Assembly: GCF_947507565.1 (NCBI RefSeq)
Contig: NC_089188.1
Coordinates: 2,294,001 to 2,358,000 of the forward strand
Reading direction: 5' to 3'
Length of the DNA: 64,000 nt
Origin: Oscarella lobularis
Taxonomy: Eukaryota > Porifera > Homoscleromorpha > Homosclerophorida > Oscarellidae
A program made the position numbers and the translations under genes. Below are positions 13,737 to 25,676 of this stretch, piece by piece; position 1 is the stretch's first letter; each line of letters begins with the position of its first letter. The notes below the pieces were generated by a model. The model was not told the origin of the DNA. It was given only the letters and a program-made list of their open reading frames with translations, and did not search any database.

Positions 13737-16700
13737 ATGCCGTTCAACTTGGAACTCTTCTGCCTTCAGCGTCTCGTATACGTGAATCCGTCGAAGCATG
13801 CAGGCGAGAATCGAAATGCAGGCGAATCTCAACTCCTAGCAAATCCGTTCGCCTTCTAGGTGCCGAAAACATGATCGCAGTGGGCATCGAGCTCGCCGCC
13901 TGGCGTCAATCGCAATCCTTCACCGCTCTCGCCCTTGCAATCAACAACAGTGAGACCGGGGCCCCCTAAAAACACGAAGCGCGAGCTCCGCCCACCCTAG
14001 ATCATCTTCTCCTGCGCGTTTGCGCGTTGGGAGAGAGTCCAGCAACGAAACTAGTGCCTTGGTTTGAGGTGCGATGCGCTATTCGAACATTTTTCGAGCC
14101 GTTACGCATCGTTTTCGCTTCCTAGCGTTCCTCCAGTCGTCTCGTCGCTCTCGATTTCAATTCGGATGGCCAGTGGCTCGCTTGCGTCTGTAAAGACGGC
14201 GCTGTCTATTTAGCGCCCGTTTATTGTCTAATGACTGTTAGTTCCATAGAGGAATATGTAGCTAGAGACTCATTTTTCCATAGGGGAGACGCCCATCATT
14301 GGTTTTGGGCTCTTTGACCGATTTGACTATCATTCAAAAACCGGACCGGAGAGGTAATCCTAATATCTCTTTTTCAGTTCGAATATTTTGTTTTAAAGAC
14401 GCCACTTGCGCCGTTTGGTGGCAAACTCGCGACAAACGCGAAATTCTCATCACCGGTTCCAACGTAGGGAAATGATTATATTATAAAATTATTTTAATCT
14501 GCTCTCTCTCTAGTCGGATCCGGGACTCATAACGTTTATTAGTCTAGAGACGAAACGGGAGCTTCGAAGCGTCTGCGTACCCGGATGCATTCTTTCTCTG
14601 GAATTACTCGGACGGACGACAGCGAAATCAACGTTTCTTCTCGTATCATTACATCATTTAATTATAATTATTAATTTATTGTTTTTTTTGAAAAAGATTA
14701 AGTTGAAGGAACGTCACTCGCTGAGGATGTTGATTGAAGCGTCAGCTGAGGGGATAAATGCTGATTTGACGCTTGAAGTTTCCTACTCGAAGTCTCGCTT
14801 TGTCACGTGCTTAGACGGCGAAGACATGAACACTCACTTTCAACCGTCTCAATTTCGAGTAAGAAAAAATGAAAATTTTAATTAATCAAAAATTTAATTA
14901 ATTAATTGAAAATTTTTAATTAATTAAAAATTTAGCTTTTGCACATGGACGTTCAATTATCGAGTCAACGTAAAAAGGATCGTTTATTTTTGGCGGGACA
15001 CGATATGATTACGCAGAGATTTGAGGTGAATTTAACGTCTTGAATTTCTCTCCTAATCCCTTCGTCTCTTCAGTTGATGAACGCGGATGTTAATCTCCAA
15101 GAGCGCGCGCTATTCACCTATAAACTTGTTCGTCGCGTCATAAAGCTTCTTTTCACCGATACGATCATTTTCGCGCTGTGTCAGGGTCAGGAGAGCGAAA
15201 GCAAGGTATAAAATTTTTTTGAAAAAATATTGATTATCTATATTTTAATTATTAATTAAGTCGACTCTAAATATTATTTCTTCGCATTTGGCTGCTTCGG
15301 TTCACGTGACGAATGAGCCTCCGAGAGAGGTGAAAAAGAATTGTTTTATTGGTCGATTTTAGGGGTTTTCTCGTCGCAGGATCCGCGTCTCAGCGACAGC
15401 GTCATGCAGAGCTTTGAACTGCCCGAAAACGAAATCGTTCTCTATCTCTATCGACAGGAGAACGCGCTGCGAGAAAAAGAGCATCAAACCGTTTTAGATA
15501 GTTGTTTAGTTGTGACCAATCAGGCCGTTTATATGTGCAAGCAAAAGTAAGTGGATAATCGGGTATTTATTAATTAATCCTCGAGCCGGAAGTCGTTAGA
15601 GTGCATCCGGAGAAAATCTTCCTCGAACTGGCTTCTGATCAAAATACTATTGATTTATCTGATCGATTGGGAATAGCGATTCAATTAGACGTCTGTGGTT
15701 TATACGGGGTAGAGAGAGAGAAGACGCTTTTTAGTTTCCCGTCTTTTGAGCGTTGTCACGTGACTAGATTGCTGCTGAGAGGCAACTTGAGAGAAAGAAC
15801 TATGATCACGCGTTGAGATTGCTTTTATTGGCTCAGGCACGTTTTAAAATAGAATCGTCTCTATTAGGATTATTTATCTTTATGTATTTATTAGTGTTCT
15901 AGTAAACGGATTGCTAAGATTCTCTCCAAGGAGGGGCGCATTGAAGACGTCGTAGTTTATTTGCAGCAGGTTAATTAATTAATAATCGTATTATTGAATA
16001 ATTTCGTTTTTAGGTGCTAAGTGAGCAAGAACCTTTGGTGCCTTTTGATCCGAAGTTTCTCTCCAATTTGCTTCTTCGCTGTTACGTGCAACAAGTAGAC
16101 ACTGCCAATAAAATTAAAAAATTAAATAAAATTAAGAATTTATTGTGAAGCTACTCGAATCTCCTGAAGGCGGCGAAAAACATTTAATGCTAATGGGAAA
16201 ATTGAGGTAAATATTAATTAATTAATTAATTAAATACGTGCAATCAGCTTTTAAATTTGCAGTCAATTTATTAACGATAATTTCTCGTACGACGATCAAA
16301 GCGCATTGGAAGTATTAGCATCCCACGGTCTCATATCCTTGACGCTAGACGTTGCCAAAGTACTCAAGCCAATCGCACTAAAATTCATCATTATATTTCT
16401 AATACTAGGCCAGAGCGAAAGTCGCTGACGCCTTGGAAATTTTAGTTAGACAGGGAACGCTTAAATTTAGAGGTGAACAGACGATGAGTCTGCGAGAAAG
16501 TGACCACGGTTTGGCATTGGCTAGAAGTTATGACGGTGAAAAAAAGAAAAATTATTTAATCTATTATTTAGCTTGTTTTTAGGGATTCTTGTACGGTGTT
16601 TGCCTCCGGAAGTTCTTGCTCACTTTATTCTACTTCAAGTACGTACATTTTTTTGGGGGAAGGGGGATTTTTAATTTTATTGATTAATTATTTAGCCTGA

Positions 16701-17382
16701 TTTTGTTGCGCCGTGTTTCTCGCGTCTTTTTGAAATTCTCCCCGAATTGAAGCAGGAAACGCTTTTGAGATTTGCGCGATTTTTCGACCCGTCGAAGACG
16801 TACGTGAGGCCACTTCTCTCGCGAACCGCCTTTGGCAAGATGTCGAGGTAAAATAGAAATCAATAAATATTTATTTAATTTGAATTCTAGGTGTCTTTCG
16901 ACGAGTTCTTTGCTATCAATGTCATCTCTTGCGATCTCATCATCACAGGTAATATCTCTTATAGATATTCACTTAATTAATTATTTATTTATTAACCCCC
17001 AAGGAGACATGGAATCAACCGTATCAAGAAGACTATCTCGACTTCTTCTTACTAGTGATTCTCACATTGAAAATGAAGCGAAAAAAAGAGAAACTTATTG
17101 ACAGGTAAGTGGCACGCTATGGAATTATTATTCTCATCGTTTTTTAGTTCCTTTCTACTGACGTCTATCGATCGAGAGTTAGCCCCCCTCACGACAGTCC
17201 AAAATCTAGGAGAGACGGTATATAAAAATCTAGACTCCTCCCGCGTAGCGCGCGCATGGGAGGAGTCTACAAGTCTATATAAAAGAACTTTTTTTGTAGC
17301 GTCGTCGCGCTATGACCCAAAGCGCGACTGTAAATGTGTGTCCTTTGGCGTGCGGCAGCTCGCACGCTGCCGTCGTCATTGA
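13737..17382 (+). CDS. Propeller plus alpha-solenoid protein, trafficking-type, unidentified
   Basis: Many short exons (ATG 13737, MPFNLELFCLQRLVYVNPSK) encode a protein whose N-terminal part has WD-like blades (LVALDFNSDGQWLACVCKDG; ISLETKRELRSVCVPGCILS). Its long C-terminal part is helical (HALRLLLLAQ; IAKILSKEGRIEDVVVYLQQ; LLESPEGGEKHLMLMGKL; LEILVRQGTLKF; PDFVAPCFSRLFEILPELKQ). This layout is typical of membrane-tethering and coat proteins such as VPS and HPS subunits; an HPS3/HPS5-like identity is possible but I could not confirm it. Frame near the 3' end is uncertain: the best exon there reads TWNQPYQEDYLDFFLLVILT (about 17010-17070), then a gtaagt donor, then SSFLLTSIDRELAPLTTVQN. That last frame is open to 17382, overlapping the next gene; a shorter end at 17101 in another frame is the alternative. 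Confidence 0.5.
17219..17311 (+). promoter_or_regulatory. Putative core promoter with palindrome upstream of the RCC1 gene
   Basis: Two TATA-like runs (gtatataaaaat near 17219 and ctatataaaag near 17275) flank an 11-bp perfect inverted repeat, AGACTCCTCCC at 17232-17242 and GGGAGGAGTCT at 17258-17268, with a GC-rich loop. It lies 30-90 bases before the ATG at 17312. The same DNA may also be the last coding stretch of the upstream gene. Regulatory function is inferred from position only. Confidence 0.3.
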
Positions 17383-20300
17383 CGGCGATTTGTACACGTG
17401 GGGCGAGAGCCACAACGGCCGGTACGCCGTATAGTACGCGTTTTTCTCGCTCTGACGACGTTTCTAGATTAGGAAATGGGGATATTGTAGCGGAAGGAGG
17501 CCGATGGTCGTCCCCACTTCGCGTGGAAATCCTCCACATGATGGGGTAAGGTCCAAAAGACGAGAAACAGAGACTAGGAGTCGTGTACTCGCTCTTATTT
17601 AATTAATTAATTAAAGGACTAAAGTCTTGGCTGTGTCTTGCGGTGCAGAGCACACGGTTGCTCTCTGCACGGATGGCGTTTACGCTTGGGGATCGGGACA
17701 GTACGGTCAGGTAGGTTCTAGACCTTCAAAGTCCCAAACCACGACCTTTTTAGACCCCTAAACTAGATTTTCTCTCTTAGCTCGGATTAGCCGATACGCG
17801 CACGCGAACGAGACCCGTTCTAATTCCCGAACTCTCGGACAAATACTGCATAGCCGTCGCTTGTGGCCAGTATCACTCCATGGCATTGACGGGAGATTGC
17901 AGGTGAGCTCGCTTTTGCGCGCGCATTTTTTCTTAGCGCGCTAGCGTTTCCCTCCCCTTCGCGTACGTAGGACGTGGAGTTGGGGTTGGAACGTTCACGG
18001 GCAACTCGGCTTGGGTCACATCGAAGACGTTCTAATTCCGACTCGCGTCAAGTCGCTAGACAGCTACGACGTGCTCAAAATCGCCGTTGGTTACAGCCAC
18101 ACGGTTGTTCTTACCTCCACGGTTAATTAAAATTTCACAAATTCGAGTTGAAAAAAATTAAGTGTTTCTGGTACTTAGGGACGACTTCTCACGTTTGGAA
18201 GCAGTGAGGTATTTCCTAGGCGTTTTTTCCATCTAATTTTTGTACTACAGACTATCTGGGTCAACTGGGACTCGGAGAAATTCGAAAAACGTCTACCCCG
18301 TGTTTAGTCGAAGCGCTAGAGAACGTATACCTTGTTAGCTGCGGGCTAGTGCATACAGTAGGCTCAGAGAGACTTCCCCTCTTTTCTACGAGTTTTATTT
18401 TGAGGTGGCGGTCACGAAAGATCAGCGGGTGTACGCTTGGGGAAGGAGAATGCAACCCGTAAAAATAAAATTTATTTATTTATTTATTTATTTTTCTCGG
18501 GTCGTCATGTGACTCTTTTTTATATCAGCCTCCCCGATACGAAAGGACTCGACTAGAGAGAAAGAAACGACCGGCAGGATACGCGCCTCGAGTATCATAC
18601 AACGTTCTTTTACCGCAGCAAATTGCCTGCGAACTCGACTCCAAAATAATTCAAGTGAAACGAGAGAAATCTTAGTCTTTGTCTAGTTATGATTTCGTCA
18701 GGTGACCTGCGGCGCTTGCCACTGTTTACTTATATCCGAAACGGGTCGAACGTACGCGTGGGGATCGAATGATTGCGGCCAATTGGGCTGGGAGACCCAT
18801 AGTAGCATTGTACGAATCTTTGATCAATTATTTCCGCTCTGATAGTTGGGTTATTAGTACGCTATACAGCCCAAACCGGCGCCGATTGGCGGATTGGGTC
18901 GACGGGCGCGTCACATTGCGTGCGGCGATCAGTTTAGCGTCGCTCTCGACGTCGAAGGTCGCGTTTGGGTTTGGGGTCGAGAAGACGAGGGACAGGTGGG
19001 GTGATTAGGAGTCTCTTGCTTCGATTATTATAGTCTCGTTGTAGCTGGGTATGGAACTGGAGAGTTTTAAGGACTCTTCGGGCTGTAGGATCGTCTTCAG
19101 GCCGACGTTTCTGAAAGGATTGCCTAGTCCCCGTCAGAAAAGCGATTCGGAAATGGAAAATAATCAGGCGGACGTATAAAACGTTTGACTCGTTTTTTTA
19201 GCCAAGAATTATTTATTGTATAATAGGGTGGTGACGATATCTTGGATTCCGCTAGCATAGTCACTGAACCCGATTGGGATCATTTACCCGACTTTGCGAC
19301 TCTTGGTTAGAAAGGATGACGTTGCGCTAAATGCTCCTAATTATTTTTTTTCCCACTAGATCCTCCGCAGTCTGTTTATGACGATAAAGCGTTGAAAGAA
19401 GCTCTGAAGTCACTCCGGGGAAGTTACAGAGTCAAAAGAATTGTCAAGTAAGTATAAAGTAGACTTAGGAGTGGACTATCCAATTGGTGTCAGGTATCTC
19501 AGGGCTTGGGGGGACTGGGAGACTTTGGCTTATCTGTATGAACAGAGCGGAAATTGGCCTCAGGTTTGGATAGGGGGGTCTATGCATCGTTTTTCTAATA
19601 TTTACGTACACAAATCGTGCAGTGTCTAAATTATTTGCTGAAGACTATCGGAGAAAATGACGATGTTTCCCTCGAGAAAATTTACGAAGCTATTGATTTT
19701 TGCACGAGGTTTATATCCAATGCGAGTTTTTTAATAGAACTATCGTATTTTAGAGCCGTGGAAAGCCAAGACGTCGGCTCTGAAGAAATCGAAAGTCAGG
19801 CAATGGAACTCCTCGAACAAATGAGTCTATTTTGGGTGGCAAAAAGTCTGGAAGCCGCTTCCCTAGAGAAAATTCTTCAAGAGCATTTGTCTGTCTACGG
19901 ACGTCCTCTTTGCCAAATAATGTTCCGGTATATTATAGTCGATTAATTGCTCGATAATAATAAACGATGCTTGTAGCTCGGCTCGCGAGTCAAGTGGAGG
20001 CTTATCTCAAAATTTTTTCAGCGCATCGTTTCAATTAAAAGTCTTGGCTCATATTCAATCCTCGGACAAGCCCACGCCAGTCAAAATCACCCGAATTCCT
20101 CAAAGCAGCGAGAAATTGTGGACGGAAATTCTCGGAAATTTGAGCAAAGATTTGGATAAACGATCTCAAATCGTTCTCCATGGACTTCCGTCCGGAAAAG
20201 AGTCCGACTCTCTCGACATGGTCTGCTTCACGACGGGAAAAGCGTACGAAAGGGAGTACTTTGATCAAATCGTACTTCCGCAGTTTCGACAGCAATTGAA

Positions 20301-20421
20301 ACATTTGCCTCGCGTTTCGACGTCCAGCGCGAAAATGTTGACCGATCATATGCAGTATTCCGAGCATCTCGCATCGGCCAGTCCCGACGTCGTGCTCGAA
20401 TCTCTTCGTTACGAGTCATAA
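17312..20421 (+). CDS. RCC1-repeat protein with alpha-solenoid C-terminal half
   Basis: ATG at 17312 (in-frame stop just upstream at 17297) starts MTQSATVNVCPLACGSSHAA. Through roughly 15 exons there are about six RCC1 blades, each with the CG..H...L....VYAWG..GQLG signature: LYTWGESHNGRLGNGD, VALCTDGVYAWGSGQYGQLG, TWSWGWNVHGQLGLG, LLTFGSSDYLGQLGLG, RTYAWGSNDCGQLG and RVWVWGREDEGQLG. After about 19240 the sequence turns helical (YLRAWGDWETLAYLYEQSGN; QAMELLEQMSLFWVAKSLEA). It ends with a domain containing SQIVLHGLPSG and CFTTGKAYEREYFDQIVLPQ, placed where VPS-like proteins carry a RING-like end but without the zinc cysteines. RCC1 propellers bind GTPases or act in membrane traffic; the combination with a solenoid suggests a vesicle-trafficking factor. 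Not matched to a named human gene. Confidence 0.7.
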
Positions 20422-20642
20422 ACGAATGACTAATTTTGCTTTGATTAAAAATACGACGATCTTTTCACTTGTGCGGCAAGAGACTCCGCGCAATACATCA
20501 AAAGTTTCCTTGCGCTAAGTAGCTGCGCTAAGTAGATATATACAGTAGCGCACGCTTCGGATGACGTATTAACCCGATCTTATCCGCCCATATCCCGTAT
20601 CTGTTCGCGAAAAAAATGTTTCTTGCCCGTCAGGTACATTAT

Positions 20643-20864
20643 CTAGCGCATTGCCTGTTTATATATGATGCCTCTTAGCTTCCTTTCGGCTCTGGTTCGC
20701 TGCTGTTTCGCCACTCCAAGCTCGGGAAGGTCAGAAAACGTCGTTTTCGTTTCTTCTAGCATTTTCACCACATGCTTAGCCTTTGATCGTACGTGAGGCA
20801 TCGAAGGGATCCCAAGTTCGTCCGGATCGACTTGTTCCTGAGAATAAGACCTTAAGGCCGCCAT
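20643..20864 (-). CDS. Small ORF starting in the left arm of the inverted repeat
   Basis: An open frame of 73 residues starts MAALRSYSQEQVDPDELGI and ends RKLRGIIYKQAMR. It is rich in charged residues and predicted helical, and looks more like protein than its flanks. Its ATGGCGGCC start lies in the left arm of the inverted repeat, and the right arm holds a mirrored ATGGCGGCC start on the plus strand. It could be a short gene, an exon of a captured gene, or chance. No family recognised; no introns or regulatory signals could be defended. Confidence 0.25.
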   Translation of the reverse strand: MAALRSYSQEQVDPDELGIPSMPHVRSKAKHVVKMLEETKTTFSDLPELGVAKQQRTRAERKLRGIIYKQAMR

Positions 20865-21572
20865 AGGGGTAGCTAGGGGCGTGGTCACCGTATCCAGGAA
20901 AAGGCGTTCCTTTTGTGATTAGAGTAGCTACTCCGGGCTTCGCTTGACGTAGAAATGACGCCTAGGTATAGAACTAGTTCTTGCCTTCGAAGGTCGTTCG
21001 AGAGCGTTGGTACACCCGAACGCAACAATCGAGCGACATCAATCGGGTTTGTACCGTTTCCTTCCTTTCAGGACTAGACTTGGACTGAGCTGGGCGAACG
21101 ATCGCGATCGACACTTTCGTCTGCACACAACTACGATGGCTTTTCTCAGTAAGTTCCTTTGTTCGAAAATAGACCGAGTTTTCGGCCGAAGTACGAGTTC
21201 TAAGCGCCATTTCATTCACGTTTCGGCATTTTTTTGACACCCAACGCGGAATCGATCGAGAAAGGCCGTCGTAGAGTTGTGTGTGCGGACGGAAGTGTCG
21301 ATCGCAATCGATCGCCCAGTTCAGCCCGAGTCTAGTCCTGAAGGGAAGGAAACGGTACACAACCGATTGATGTCGATCGCTCGATTGTTTGCGTTCGGGT
21401 GTACTGTACCAACGCTCTCGAACGACGTTAGAAGGTAAGAACTAAAAGTGCTAGTGCCTATGCTGCGTCAAGCGAAGCCCACTCTAATCACGAAAGGAAT
21501 GCCTTTTTTGGAGACGGTGATCACGTCCCTAAAGCTATACTCCTATGGCGGCCTTAATTAAGAACAAACTCG
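20828..21572. mobile_element. Long inverted-repeat (foldback/MITE-like) element
   Basis: Left arm about 20828-21150 and right arm about 21247-21572 are reverse complements with high but imperfect identity, separated by about 95 bp. Matching landmarks include aaggccgccata (left) against tatggcggcctt (right), a block around CCGTTTCCTTCC..TTCAGGACTAGAC, and ACACTTTCGTCTGCACAC against its right-arm equivalent. No transposase was found. Clear target-site duplications were not resolved by eye. A non-autonomous DNA transposon or an inverted duplication of a promoter with its first exon both fit. Confidence 0.75.
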
Positions 21573-21864
21573 AAAAGGTTTGTTTTGTAGAGTTTTATGA
21601 TGTATTACGTCAAGTTCATTTAGGGGTGGATGCGTGATAGGATAGACGTGAAATCTGAGTGACTTTATGTTTATTTACGGTGGATGTGAAATTAATGTAA
21701 CTGTTATTGTCTAATATTCCTGGAGTTACAGAGTGAAGCACATTTGTATTTGTAAACAGATTTTTTTAGTGTTACAATACGTCAATATATAATTAACAAA
21801 TTCCAAATACGGGTCAGCGCAGATCCCCGGACATGGGGTAAACACTTCACTTGGTACGAGCAGA
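21573..21864. other. Intergenic, no gene seen
   Basis: AT-rich spacer between the inverted-repeat element and ANKMY1. It contains a short open stretch continuing from the right-arm ATGGCGGCC, but nothing that can be defended as a gene; presumably holds the ANKMY1 promoter. Confidence 0.5.
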
Positions 21865-24800
21865 ATGTCGTCGCTACCAGCTGCAATTTCGCCGCCTGGC
21901 GCTCCATACGAAGGCGAGAGGCGCGTGCGTTGCGGTCGCGGCACCCAGACGTGGACAGACGGCTCCTACTACGAAGGCGACTACGAAAACGGCTTGCGAC
22001 ACGGACGCGGCGTTCACGTTTGGAAAAACGGAGAGGTTTCCCACCCGATAAATAAATGCAACGTCTAAATTCAACAAAGTATCGTTCGTATTAGAGATAC
22101 GAGGGTTGTTACGCGGAGGATCGACGACACGGGGTCGGAGTGTACGTTTGGCCGGACGGCGCGCGATACGAGGGCGAATTCGTACGAGATAAGAAAGAGG
22201 GAAAGGGAACCTTCCTATTTCCCAGTGGAAATCGTTTCGAGGTACAGTAATAAAAAATTTTATTATAGGGGGTTAGTTTCTTTTTTCTCAGGGCCAGTAT
22301 GTGGCTGATGACAGACTAGGATACGGAGTTTTGACTTATGTCGATGACTGTTGTTGCGATGTCGGTATATGGAACGGGCATCGACTCGCTCGACTCCAAT
22401 CGAGATGGGATCGACGCAGGAAAAAGGGGCCGCTCGAATTGGCGTCCGAAGAACTGATTCGATTGGCTGGCGCGGGTGACGTGATTGGCGTGGGGTGTCT
22501 ACTGGAAAAAGGAGACGTTGACGTGGACGTGGCAGACAGCTGTGGCAATACGAGTCTCATGGCGGCATCAGTAAGAGCTACACTTAATTCTATTGACACC
22601 TTCTCGTGTAATCTAAAGGGAGAGACGGGTCTTGGAGTTTGCCATAGCAACGGCTAATATCAACTAATGATACGTTTTTTTATTAGACTCATTGTCACGT
22701 GAGTGTCATTCTCGTTCTTCTGGATGCCGGTGCTGACGTCAATCGATTGAATGACGTCGGCATGTCGGCATTGTCTTCATGCTTTGATCTCCTCTATTCC
22801 TCCTTTGGCGGCGTCGGAAGCCAAAGAAAATCAATGGAAATTATCAAAGCGCCAACCGTTCGTCTAGCAGTCGCCGAAACAGAAGCCAAGCCGTTTGATT
22901 TGACGGACATCAAGATGATGGACCGTCTCAGTCTTCTCACGCGAGACGGACGCTGCAGCGCCGGATACCACAGCACCGCCACCGGACGACGATCTCCAAC
23001 CGTCGAAACGACGACGAGAGAACGACGAGCGCGCAGCGATAGCGGTTTAACGGAAAGCGAGAGCGAGAATGATGACGATGACGAAAACGACTATCGAACG
23101 AATTGCTCACCTATGGAACTTCGTCGGACGATCGAAATTCTTCTTCATCGAGGCGCCGATCCTGATGGATCGACGGTGCCTATTCCGCCGCTTTTCTACG
23201 CCGTCAAAGCGAAAGACATCTCTATGTTGAAGTTGCTACTAAAGAACGGGGCATCGACGTCGGCGAAAGTCCGAAGACACGTGCGAGATAAAGGGGAATT
23301 TGTTTAATTTTTTTTCTCTAGGATGGAGGTGAGGCTGTGCTTCATGTTGCCGCTCGTCTTTCGGGTCGTCGGGCTCTTCGCGTTCTCGTTATTCTCCTCA
23401 AAGCGGGCGCCAATTCCGACGCGCGTCAGTTGAACGCGAGCGGGATTGACCCGTATTTGAGTCTGCGGCAGCTGCAGCGGCGCGCCAGCGTGCAGACGAC
23501 CAGCAGCACAACCAGTCGACCCGCAACTGCTACGCCCGCCGCCGCCGCTGATGACGACGGGACGACGGTTGTCGGGCAAACGCCGCTGCATATTGCTTCA
23601 GCTCGAATAGATGATCATCAGGTAAGGTGGTCTAATAAGAAACAAAATAAAATTGACTTAGGTTTTAGGTGGCGTTTTGCATTTCTGATGTTTTAATTCG
23701 ACACGGAGCTAATCCAAATGTAATTGCCTATGGTCATTCGCCGCTTTCTCTCGCCATTGGCACCGGTAACGACAAGGTTTGCATCATGCAGAGATAAAAA
23801 AAAGATACATTGTAATTATCTATTTAGATTATTGATTTGCTTTTGAAGGCAGGTGCTGATCCCAATCTTCTTCTGGGCCGGGGCATCGGCTCGGCTCTGT
23901 GCACCGTCACTGCTCTCAATTCACAACGACGACGATCTCCCCAGGCAAGCATTGAACTGGTAAAAATCACAAAGCCTTGAGAGTCTTATCCTTATCGCGA
24001 CTATGTATATGTATATCTATTTCAGATAAATGGACTCGTGGTGGCAGGTGCTGACGTTTTTCTAACCGTTCCCATATCTCTTCGAATTTCCACGGGTACA
24101 GTGGTCGATTACGCACACTGGGCTTTCAATAGGGTAACAGAATAACGTCTCTATTCGATTTCTCTCACGCGCCGACTGTAGGACAAACACATATCTCAAC
24201 TTCCCTATAAAGCGTTGACAAAGGACGAACGAACCGTCTATAACGGTCGCATGAAAGTCCTCAATCACGTCGCGTCGCTGCTTCGCGAAAAGGCGAGCGA
24301 ACGCGAAGCGAATCGTCTCGCGCGTCTCGCCAAAGAAGCGAGCGTCATCGACGGCGAAAACGAAGCGGACGCGCAATCGTTGCCGTCTCCCGTCGGAGAG
24401 AAAGACCGTCGGCTCGGACGAGGCTACAGCGTGAGTACGATAAGCGAATTAGCTTTGGAAGAGGCCAAGCAGAAAGTTCCGCCACGTTCTCCTATGTTCA
24501 CAACGACGATTGATGGAAAAAGGGCTCGGGGAATTCTTCCGCTTTTAGATTCGAGAGTCTCGGTCGCAATGGGTCGTTCGGTGAGCGTAAGCGCCGTCGA
24601 GAGAGCGCGCGAGCGCGCTACGAAGTCGCCGTTTGTTCGATCGGTGAGCGAACGATCGTTCGGCGTGAATTCTCGGGGAAAATTCGGGTTTTACGTCGGG
24701 GAAAGTTTGACGGAGACGCCCGATGATGGAGCGGGCGATAAGAGGGTCAATGAAGAGTTTCGATTTTGTAATCACTGCGGGAAATCGAGCGGGGTGAAGT

Positions 24801-24901
24801 TGGTTCTCTGTCCGCGCTGTCGACGCGCGTTCTATTGTAGCAGAACGTGCAAGAAGAAAGGGTGGGAGTCGAGACATAGAAACGAGTGTAATGCAACTTA
24901 A
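21865..24901 (+). CDS. ANKMY1: Ankyrin repeat and MYND domain-containing protein 1
   Basis: About nine exons. The N-terminus has MORN repeats (GSYYEGDYENGLRHGRGVHV; YEGCYAEDRRHGVGVYVW; ARYEGEFVRDKKEGKGTFLF; GQYVADDRLGYGVLTY). Ankyrin repeats follow (LLEKGDVDVDVADSCGNTSL; HVSVILVLLDAGADVNRLND; LLHRGADPDGSTVPIPPLFY; LKLLLKNGAS; TPLHIASARIDDHQ; LLLKAGADPN). The C-terminus is a MYND zinc finger at about 24764-24893 (FCNHCGKSS..LVLCPRCRRAFYCSRTCKKK..W..RHRNEC) with the full set of Cys and His ligands, then TAA. MORN, ankyrin and MYND in this order is the ANKMY1 architecture. In vertebrates it is expressed in ciliated and testis tissue; function is poorly known. ATG at 21865 precedes the first MORN repeat by about 14 residues. 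A repetitive acidic linker (ESESENDDDDENDY) sits between ankyrin blocks. Confidence 0.85.
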
Positions 24902-25036
24902 TAATTCAAAACCATTCGCCGATTATTTTTCTAGCGACAGGCGTAAATATTTTTGTATTTTAAGCTGCGAAATCTTGAGAGGGCCCCCATTAGAGGGTCG
25001 GTCACGTCCGGGTTCCTATCTCCGGTTCTTCTCAGG

Positions 25037-25676
25037 ATGAAGTACGCCACTACGATCGTCGCGCTCCTTCTCGCTCTCTTCGGATCGGTAGGCGAAACAA
25101 ATTCGCGTTCAACACGGGCGCTGCGTTCTCCCGTCCCCTTTTCGAGCGTCGTCACGCGCTTTCTTCACGCCACGTTCCACGCTTCTTGGGCGGATCCTCC
25201 CTAGCTTATGGGCCGCGGAATCGCGTTACTCATCGCTTTCTTTGTTTAGGTGACCAGCGACTGCTACGAGTCAGCAGCGGCATGAACACTCTTTTTTTCG
25301 TACGTCACTAATATTGTGGCTGTTTCTACTGTAGTTGCACTTGCTGCGGAGATGATTACGATGGCTACTACTGCTGCGACGGCACATCAACATCACTGAG
25401 CGTTTGGGTTTGGTAGGTCCGGTCCGGTCCACGGTCCACTGTTATAAGGATCGTGCGAATTCTCTAAGGGTTTTGATTGTTTTCGGCATTATTCTTTTCC
25501 TGTCTGCCGCTGCCGGTTGCGGCTATTGGCGAAGACGCGTTTATCTGAGACGCGTGATTACTACCTCGGCTTATCCCGTGGCGCCTCCGCAGCCGTCCGT
25601 TGTGGTGGTTGGCCACTCACAGCAGACAGTTCCCGTTGGCGCCGATTATCCGCCGCCCGGATACTCGAGGGTGTGA
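25037..25676 (+). CDS. Small Cys-rich single-pass membrane protein (Shisa/VOPP1/WBP1-like)
   Basis: Exon 1 from 25037 encodes a signal peptide (MKYATTIVALLLALFGS). A middle exon (about 25334-25413) has the dense cysteine cluster CTCCGDDYDGYYCCDG. The last exon gives a transmembrane helix (VLIVFGIILFLSAAAGCGYW), a basic stop-transfer stretch (RRRVYLRR) and a Pro-rich cytoplasmic tail ending ADYPPPGYSRV, with a PPxY-like WW-binding motif. Signal peptide, CC-rich ectodomain, one TM and a PPxY tail are the layout of Shisa, VOPP1 and WBP1-type adaptors, which recruit HECT E3 ligases through WW domains. The exon near 25250 (reading SDCYES) has an unclear donor, so the ectodomain is incomplete in my model. 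A GGGCCCCC block lies upstream at about 24980. Confidence 0.55.
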
